Shown: positions 23,274-28,008 of the stretch, piece by piece
How the letters are laid out: each line of letters begins with the position of its first letter
How positions within the stretch are numbered: position 1 is the first letter of the stretch
Origin: Xylophilus ampelinus
Lineage (GTDB): Bacteria > Pseudomonadota > Gammaproteobacteria > Burkholderiales > Burkholderiaceae_C
DNA length: 28,008 bases
Direction: 5' to 3'
Assembly (NCBI RefSeq): GCF_901875635.1
Contig: NZ_CABFMN010000131.1
Coordinates: forward strand, 1 to 28,008
Program-made: the position numbers and the translations under genes
The notes under the pieces: model-generated
The model's input: the letters and a program-made list of their open reading frames with translations, nothing else
Databases searched by the model: none
What the model was told of the DNA's origin: nothing

Positions 23274-24371
23274 TCACACCAGCCGCGCGGCCTGCAGCTC
23301 TTTCTTGAGGTACGCGTAGAAGAGTGGCGCCGCTACTAGCCCCGCCGGCCCGAACACCGCCTCGGCCGCGAACATCACGGCCAGCAGCTCCCACACGGCG
23401 ATGTGCGTGCGGCTGCCCACCACCTTGGCGTTGATGACGTACTCGGCCTTGTGGATCAGGATCAGGAAGATCAGGCAGGCCGCGGCCGTGAGGGGCGACA
23501 CCGACAGGCCCACCAGCGTGATCACGACGTTGCACAGCAGGTTGCCGACGATCGGGATCAGCCCGGCCAGGAAGGTGAGGGTGATGAGGGCCGGCGTGTA
23601 GGGCAGGCTCAGGTCCCACACCGGCAGGATGAAGAGCAGGAACACCGCCGTCAGGGCGGTGTTGAAGGTCGCGATCCAGAACTGCGCCGCCACGATCTGC
23701 CGGAAGGCCTGGCCGAAGACGCTGATGCGCCGGTGCATCTGGGCGGCCAGGGGCTGGCGCAATGCGGGCGGGCGTGCCACGGCCGCCAGCCCGCCGACGA
23801 TCAGGCCCACGTAGGCGAAGAGCAGGGCGGTGAGCCAGGCCCGGCCCGCCAGGGCGAGCGAACCGGCCTGGGTGCGCAGGTAGTTCGCGACCATGTGCTG
23901 CACGTCGCCGGCCGCGGCGGGCAGCGAGGCGGCCAGGTCGGGCGGCAGCTTCTCGCGCAGGTCGAGGATGGTGCGGGCCACGTAGTCGAGCAGCTCGCGG
24001 TACTGCTGGGGCGCATCGACCACGAACTCGCGCGCCTGCGACAGGCCCACGCCCAGCAGCGCCAGCGGGCCGGCCACCACGACGACGATGGTGAGCGCCT
24101 GGATCAGGCTCTGGATGCGTGCTGGCAGGCTGCGGCCGGCGGCGTCGGGGCGGGAGCGCGCGATCATGCGCTCGGCCAGCCGGATCACACCGCGCACGAA
24201 GGTGCGCGTGGCCAGGAAACCCACGCACACCGCCAGCAGGCCCACCAGCAGGTGGTTGAGGAGCATGCCCAGCAGGGCCGCGCCCATGAGCACGTAGCTG
24301 GCACCGACGACCCAGCGCGAGGCCGGAGCCTCGTGGGTGGCGGCGGCTGCGGCGGGGTCGGTGGTGCTCAT
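23274..24371 (-). CDS. AI-2E family transporter (PerM/YdiK-like permease)
   Basis: Inner-membrane protein of 365 aa in the AI-2 exporter / UPF0118 superfamily. It has paired N-terminal helices (YVLMGAALLGMLLNHLLVGLL), a soluble middle containing DAPQQYRELLDYV, and a C-terminal helix bundle with LTFLAGLIPIVGNLLCN, the most conserved family motif, then AAPLFYAYLKKEL. Transport direction and substrate are undefined for most members; the family name does not prove AI-2 export. ATG 24371 is chosen because the longer open frame to 24539 crosses a spacer repeat and enters purM. It lies downstream of purM on the same strand. Confidence 0.9.
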   Translation of the reverse strand: MSTTDPAAAAATHEAPASRWVVGASYVLMGAALLGMLLNHLLVGLLAVCVGFLATRTFVRGVIRLAERMIARSRPDAAGRSLPARIQSLIQALTIVVVVAGPLALLGVGLSQAREFVVDAPQQYRELLDYVARTILDLREKLPPDLAASLPAAAGDVQHMVANYLRTQAGSLALAGRAWLTALLFAYVGLIVGGLAAVARPPALRQPLAAQMHRRISVFGQAFRQIVAAQFWIATFNTALTAVFLLFILPVWDLSLPYTPALITLTFLAGLIPIVGNLLCNVVITLVGLSVSPLTAAACLIFLILIHKAEYVINAKVVGSRTHIAVWELLAVMFAAEAVFGPAGLVAAPLFYAYLKKELQAARLV

Positions 24372-24409
24372 GACGAGCGTGGCATCGAAGCTGGACGGAG
24401 GAGGGCGGC

Positions 24410-24511
24410 GTGGACGAATACGGCGCAAAGGCCAGCGGGGTTCATCCCGAAATACTTCTGCGCCCTCTGCGAACCCTCTGCGCCCTCTGCGTTCGGCTGC
24501 CCGTATTCCAC
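24410..24511. repeat. Inverted-end spacer element between purM and the permease gene (copy B)
   Basis: The ends are inverted: GTGGACGAATACGG at 24410-24423 and CCGTATTCCAC at 24501-24511, equal apart from a three-base gap. Next to the left end is GGCGCAAAGG; inside the right end is a 20-bp tandem pair at 24455-24474 and 24475-24494 built of CTCTGCGCC units. The size and plan match the element at 8274-8379, although the sequence differs. Confidence 0.72.
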
Positions 24512-24516
24512 TCGCG

Positions 24517-25587
24517 TCAGCCCACGACCACCGCGGCACCGTCGCCGCGCTCGGCGATGGCGCCGATCTCGTACACCGTTTCGCCCTCGGCGCGCAGCGT
24601 GGCGGCGCAGGCGGCGGCTTCGGCGGCGTCGATCACGACCACCATGCCGATGCCGTTGTTGAAGGTGCGGTTCATCTCGATGTCGTCGATGCCCGCCACC
24701 TTCTGCAGCCAGGCGAAGAGCTCGGTCTGCGGCCAGCTGCCCTTCTTCAGGTGTGCGGCGGTGCCTTCGGGCAGCACGCGCGGGATGTTCTCGAGCAGGC
24801 CGCCGCCGGTGATGTGGGCCAGGGCCTTGATGCCGCCGGGCGAGGCGGCATCCTTCGAGTGCGGGTGCTTGGCCAGCGCGGCCAGCACGGGCTTGACGTA
24901 CAGGCGCGTCGGGGCCATCACGGCCTCGCGGAAGGGCTTGCCGTCGAGGGTGGCGGGCAGCTCGGCGCCCGCGCGCTCGATCACCTTGCGCACCAGCGAG
25001 AAGCCGTTGGAGTGCACGCCGTGCGAGGCCAGGCCCAGCACCACGTCGCCGGGCTTGACGTCCTGGCCGGTGAGGATCTTCGACTTTTCCACGGCACCGA
25101 CGGCGAAGCCGGCCAGGTCGTATTCGCCGGCCGGGTACATGCCGGGCATCTCGGCCGTCTCGCCGCCGATCAGGGCGCAGCCCGACAACTCGCAACCCCG
25201 GGCGATGCCGCCCACCACGCGGGCGGCGGTGTCGACGTCGAGCTTGCCGCAGGCGAAGTAGTCGAGGAAGAAGAGCGGCTCGGCGCCCTGCACCAGCACG
25301 TCGTTCACGCTCATGGCCACCAGGTCGATGCCCACGGTGTCGTGCATCTGCCACTCGAAGGCCAGCTTGAGCTTGGTGCCCACGCCGTCGGTGCCGGAGA
25401 CCAGCACCGGCTCGTTGTAGCGCTTGGGCACCTCGAACAGGGCGCCGAAGCCGCCGATGCCGGCCAGCACGCCCTCGCGCATCGTCTTCTTCGCCAGCGG
25501 CTTGATGCGGTCGACCAGCGCGTCGCCGGCATCGATGTCGACGCCGGCGTCCTTGTAGCTGAGCGGGGTGGAGGAGGGCGAAGTCAT
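24517..25587 (-). CDS. purM: Phosphoribosylformylglycinamidine cyclo-ligase (AIR synthetase)
   Basis: ATP-dependent fifth step of purine synthesis, closing FGAM to AIR; cytosolic homodimer, 356 aa. Motifs: [20 protein letters not shown] at the N-terminus, [37 protein letters not shown], then [11 protein letters not shown] and [17 protein letters not shown], and [16 protein letters not shown] near the C-terminus. All are classic PurM blocks and the length is normal. ATG 25587 matches the family start. It is divergent from hda, sharing a 135-bp spacer with opposed -10-like hexamers. Confidence 0.98.
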   Translation of the reverse strand: MTSPSSTPLSYKDAGVDIDAGDALVDRIKPLAKKTMREGVLAGIGGFGALFEVPKRYNEPVLVSGTDGVGTKLKLAFEWQMHDTVGIDLVAMSVNDVLVQGAEPLFFLDYFACGKLDVDTAARVVGGIARGCELSGCALIGGETAEMPGMYPAGEYDLAGFAVGAVEKSKILTGQDVKPGDVVLGLASHGVHSNGFSLVRKVIERAGAELPATLDGKPFREAVMAPTRLYVKPVLAALAKHPHSKDAASPGGIKALAHITGGGLLENIPRVLPEGTAAHLKKGSWPQTELFAWLQKVAGIDDIEMNRTFNNGIGMVVVIDAAEAAACAATLRAEGETVYEIGAIAERGDGAAVVVG

Positions 25588-25642
25588 GGTCGGCAGGCGG
25601 GAGGGGTGGAAGAGGCGCCGCCGCTCGATGCGGGCGGGCCGA

Positions 25643-25662
25643 TAGAATTTCGGGTGATTTTA
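25643..25662. promoter_or_regulatory. Overlapping divergent -10 candidates of purM and hda
   Basis: TAGAAT at 25643-25648 reads towards hda and TAAAAT (25657-25662, minus strand) reads towards purM. These are the only AT-rich hexamers in the spacer. Neither has a good -35. The 20-bp overlap would make the two promoters compete if both are real. Confidence 0.35.
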
Positions 25663-25722
25663 AGGGCCGTCCCCTGGCGTTCCCGGCCGATCCCCCTCCC
25701 TTTCTCCGTTCCCATCCATGGC

Positions 25723-26406
25723 ATGAAGCAGCTCGCGCTCGACATCGGTCTGCAGGCCGGGCCGACCCTCGCCAGCTTCTTCGCCGGCCCCAACGAGGCC
25801 GCCCTGCGCCATCTGCAGCTGTGGGTGGGCGCCGGCCCGGCGGCGGTGCATTCGCCGGTGCCCACCTACCTGTGGGGCGAGGGCGGCAGCGGCAAGACGC
25901 ACCTGCTCGAATCGGTGCGCACCGCGCTGCGCGAGCAGGGCAGCACGGTGGGCTGGCTGCATCCGGGCCTGTTCGATCCACCGGCCTTCGACGAGCGCTG
26001 GAGTGCGGTGGTGATGGACGACGTGCACCTGTACACCGCCGTGCAGCAGCATGCGGCCTTCAACTGGTTCGTCAACGCGCAGACGCTGCAGCGCGGCGTG
26101 GTGGCGGCCGGCAGCCTGCCCCCGGCCGACCTGCCGCTGCGCGAGGATCTGCGCACGCGCCTGGGCTGGGGCCACGTGTTCCAGCTGCAGCTGCTGAGCG
26201 AGGCCGAGCGCCGCGCCGTGCTTCGCCAGGCGGCCGATGCGCGCGGCGTGATGCTGTCGGACGACGTGATCGACTACGTGCTGCACCGCTTCAGCCGCGA
26301 CCTGGGCAGCCTGATGGAACTGCTGGAGCACCTGGACGGCTACGCGCTGCGCACCCAGCGGGCGGTGACCATCCCGCTGATCCGCTCCATGCTGGAAAAC
26401 GAATGA
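25723..26406 (+). CDS. hda: DnaA regulatory inactivator Hda
   Basis: AAA+ protein of 227 aa that acts with the DNA-loaded sliding clamp to promote hydrolysis of DnaA-bound ATP and prevent re-initiation. The N-terminal QLALDIG (3-9) is the expected clamp-binding peptide, which supports ATG 25723 as the start. The Walker A loop GEGGSGKT is at 52-59, Walker B VVMDDVH at 96-102, and the sensor and lid region follows (RFSRDLGSLMELLEHLD). The frame is open far upstream, but that overlaps purM on the other strand. pcnB follows after 30 bp. Confidence 0.95.
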   Translation: MKQLALDIGLQAGPTLASFFAGPNEAALRHLQLWVGAGPAAVHSPVPTYLWGEGGSGKTHLLESVRTALREQGSTVGWLHPGLFDPPAFDERWSAVVMDDVHLYTAVQQHAAFNWFVNAQTLQRGVVAAGSLPPADLPLREDLRTRLGWGHVFQLQLLSEAERRAVLRQAADARGVMLSDDVIDYVLHRFSRDLGSLMELLEHLDGYALRTQRAVTIPLIRSMLENE

Positions 26407-26436
26407 GGTGCCGCGAGGCGCCCAACCACTGAATTC

Positions 26437-28008
26437 ATGATCAAGACCTTCATCGACAAACTCCTGGGCAAGTCCAAGGCCGGCGGCGCCAAGTCGCGCT
26501 TCGGCAAGCGCGAGGAGGTCGACGCCAGCGTGCACGGCATCAATCCCGACCTGGTCGACGAGCGGGCGAAGAACGTCGTCACCACGCTGCAGCAGGCCGG
26601 CTTCGAGGCCTACATCGTGGGCGGCGCGGTGCGCGACCTGCTGCTGGGCCTGCGGCCCAAGGATTTCGACGTCGCGACCAATGCCACGCCGGAGGAGGTC
26701 AAGGGGCTGTTCCGCCGCGCCTTCATCATCGGGCGGCGCTTTCGCATCGTGCACGTGGTGTACGGACGCGGGCGCGAGCACGAGGTGATCGAGGTTTCGA
26801 CCTTCCGCGCCTACATGGACAACGCGGCCGCCGAGCAGGTCGCCGGCAACGAGCGCACCAGCAAGAGCGAACTGGCGGCCATGAAGCACGCGGTGGACGC
26901 CAGCGGCCGCGTGCTGCGCGACAACGTCTGGGGTCCGCAGGACGAAGACGCCGCGCGGCGCGACTTCAGCGTCAATGCCATGTACTACGACCCGGCGCGG
27001 CAGATCGTGGTCGACTACCACCACGGCATCCGCGACGCCAAGAAGCTGACGCTGCGCATGATCGGCGACCCGGCCACGCGCTACCGCGAAGACCCGGTGC
27101 GCGTGATCCGCGCGATCCGCTTCTCGGCGAAGCTGGCGGCGCTGGGTTTCAAGATGGAGGCCAAGACCGCGGCCCCCCTGGTGGACTCGGCCAAGCTGCT
27201 GGCCGACGTGCCGCAAAGCCGGCTCTTCGACGAGATGCTCAAGCTGCTGCAGACGGGGCATGCCATCGCCACCATCGCGCAGCTGCGCAAGCTGGGGCTG
27301 GCCAGCGGCATCTACCCGCTGCTGAACGTGGTGGTCGAGCGCGCCGACCAGCCCTTCGTGAAGGCGGCCCTGGCCGACACCGACCGCCGGGTGGGCGAGG
27401 GCAAGCCGGTGGCGGCCAGCTTTCTGCTGGCCTGCGTGCTGTGGAACGACGTGCGCGAAGGCTGGCAATCGCGCATGCAGGACCATGGCAACCAGCGCGG
27501 CCAGGCCCCGTTCCCTGCGCTGCAGGACGCCATCGACGACGTGTTCAACGCCCGCATCGGCGACGTGTCCGGCCGCGGCAAGCTCGCAGCCGACATGCGC
27601 GAGATCTGGATGATGCAGCCGCGCTTCGACAAGCGCAGCGGATCCACGCCCTACAGCCTGGTCGAGCAGGCGCGTTTCCGTGCCGCCTTCGACTTCATGC
27701 GCCTGCGCGCCGACGTGGGCGAGGTCGACGAGGCCATCGCCGAGTGGTGGCAGGAGTTCAGCACCGCCGACGACCTGCGCCGCCAGGACCTGATGGACCA
27801 GGTGCGGGCCGAGCAGCGCAAGGGCCAGCGCCAGCCGGGCCCGCGTGTGCATGTGCGTGCGCCGGCACCGCGCGCCCCGCGGGATGCGCAGGAGGCCGCA
27901 GTCGATGCCGCGGACGACATGGTGGCCGAGACGGAGGCGGCGGGCGAGGCGACACCCGGCGCGCCGCGCAAGCGCCGCCGGCGCCGCAAGCCCCGTGCGG
28001 GCGGCGGC
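26437..28008 (+). CDS. pcnB: Poly(A) polymerase I, 3' partial
   Basis: Class II nucleotidyltransferase that adds 3' poly(A) tails to RNA and so directs decay. 524 codons are visible without a stop, so the gene runs off the window. The catalytic strand GGAVRDLLLG starts at residue 62, and the metal-binding Asp pair is D76 and D78 in KDFDVATNATPEEV. GRRFRIVHV, DEDAARRDFSVNAMYYD and REDPVRVIRAIRFSAKL follow, all characteristic. The HGINPDLVDERA N-terminal block and the very basic C-terminal tail (RKRRRRRRKPR-type, near the end of the window) favour PcnB over a CCA-adding enzyme. ATG 26437 follows hda by 30 bases, suggesting one operon. Confidence 0.96.
   Translation, partial: MIKTFIDKLLGKSKAGGAKSRFGKREEVDASVHGINPDLVDERAKNVVTTLQQAGFEAYIVGGAVRDLLLGLRPKDFDVATNATPEEVKGLFRRAFIIGRRFRIVHVVYGRGREHEVIEVSTFRAYMDNAAAEQVAGNERTSKSELAAMKHAVDASGRVLRDNVWGPQDEDAARRDFSVNAMYYDPARQIVVDYHHGIRDAKKLTLRMIGDPATRYREDPVRVIRAIRFSAKLAALGFKMEAKTAAPLVDSAKLLADVPQSRLFDEMLKLLQTGHAIATIAQLRKLGLASGIYPLLNVVVERADQPFVKAALADTDRRVGEGKPVAASFLLACVLWNDVREGWQSRMQDHGNQRGQAPFPALQDAIDDVFNARIGDVSGRGKLAADMREIWMMQPRFDKRSGSTPYSLVEQARFRAAFDFMRLRADVGEVDEAIAEWWQEFSTADDLRRQDLMDQVRAEQRKGQRQPGPRVHVRAPAPRAPRDAQEAAVDAADDMVAETEAAGEATPGAPRKRRRRRKPRAGGG

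Noticed and set aside
24455..24494. CRISPR-like tandem repeat of 20-bp units
   Set aside because: There are only two adjoining units with no spacers between them, and no cas genes; it is part of the inverted-end element.
24372..24539. N-terminal extension of the permease gene up to 24539
   Set aside because: It would cross the spacer repeat and overlap the purM end; ATG 24371 gives a normal protein.
25660..27852. 730-codon open frame antisense to hda and pcnB
   Set aside because: Low-complexity His/Gln/Val/Ala-rich translation with no family motif, opposite two clearly real genes; composition artefact.
1..28008. Search for a mobile island, phage genes, toxin-antitoxin or defence genes
   Set aside because: All genes are housekeeping or common metabolic families with uniform composition and no integrase, transposase, tRNA border or direct-repeat ends that I could see.

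Overview
The window looks like ordinary chromosome of a very GC-rich betaproteobacterium, most likely Burkholderiales, family Comamonadaceae (Variovorax/Acidovorax-like). This is inferred from base composition, protein flavour and gene order (kynB-kynU-kynA, argD-argF next to a DUF3579 gene, rpsT beside murJ, purM divergent from hda-pcnB). I see no phage, transposase, integron, CRISPR array, tRNA or rRNA. Both ends cut a gene: efeB lacks its 5' end and pcnB its 3' end.

Layout. (1) 1-4659, + strand: an iron island. It holds a Dyp-type peroxidase (EfeB), a short EfeO/EfeM-like imelysin protein, then feoA, feoB and a tiny membrane protein with a Cys-rich tail. A candidate Fur operator lies ahead of feoA. 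(2) 4724-5923, +: a flavin monooxygenase, convergent with the next block. (3) 5999-9070, -: kynB, kynU, kynA, the tryptophan-to-anthranilate pathway. (4) 9225-11598, -: a DUF2141 exported protein, a carotenoid-oxygenase-family enzyme with a twin-arginine leader, and a YkgJ-type Cys-cluster protein. (5) 11851-14050, -: argF and argD, divergent from a DUF3579 gene. (6) 14574-15198: a bidirectional terminator, then rpsT (-). (7) 15199-20649, +: murJ, a SirB1-family gene, a VOC-fold gene and a YccS-type FUSC membrane protein. (8) 20885-24371, -: a GlxA-type AraC regulator, a DJ-1/PfpI protein, an isochorismatase-family hydrolase and an AI-2E-family permease. (9) 24517-28008: purM (-), divergent from hda and pcnB (+).

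The protein genes are largely conventional. What the gene list does not explain is the spacer DNA. Five copies of one ~60-bp element (here R1-R5) sit in five different spacers, each made of a GC-rich body and a 17-nt hairpin module; in one copy the hairpin is flipped relative to the body. Two further spacers hold ~100-bp elements with inverted ends and internal GCGAAGG/GCAGAGG-type repeats. Another holds a degenerate TTCGACAGGCTC-type palindrome. A palindrome-rich 96-bp segment sits in frame inside kynU and shares a 10-mer with the spacer ahead of murJ. These repeat families are the most rewarding part of the window to follow up. No spacer exceeds 300 bp.
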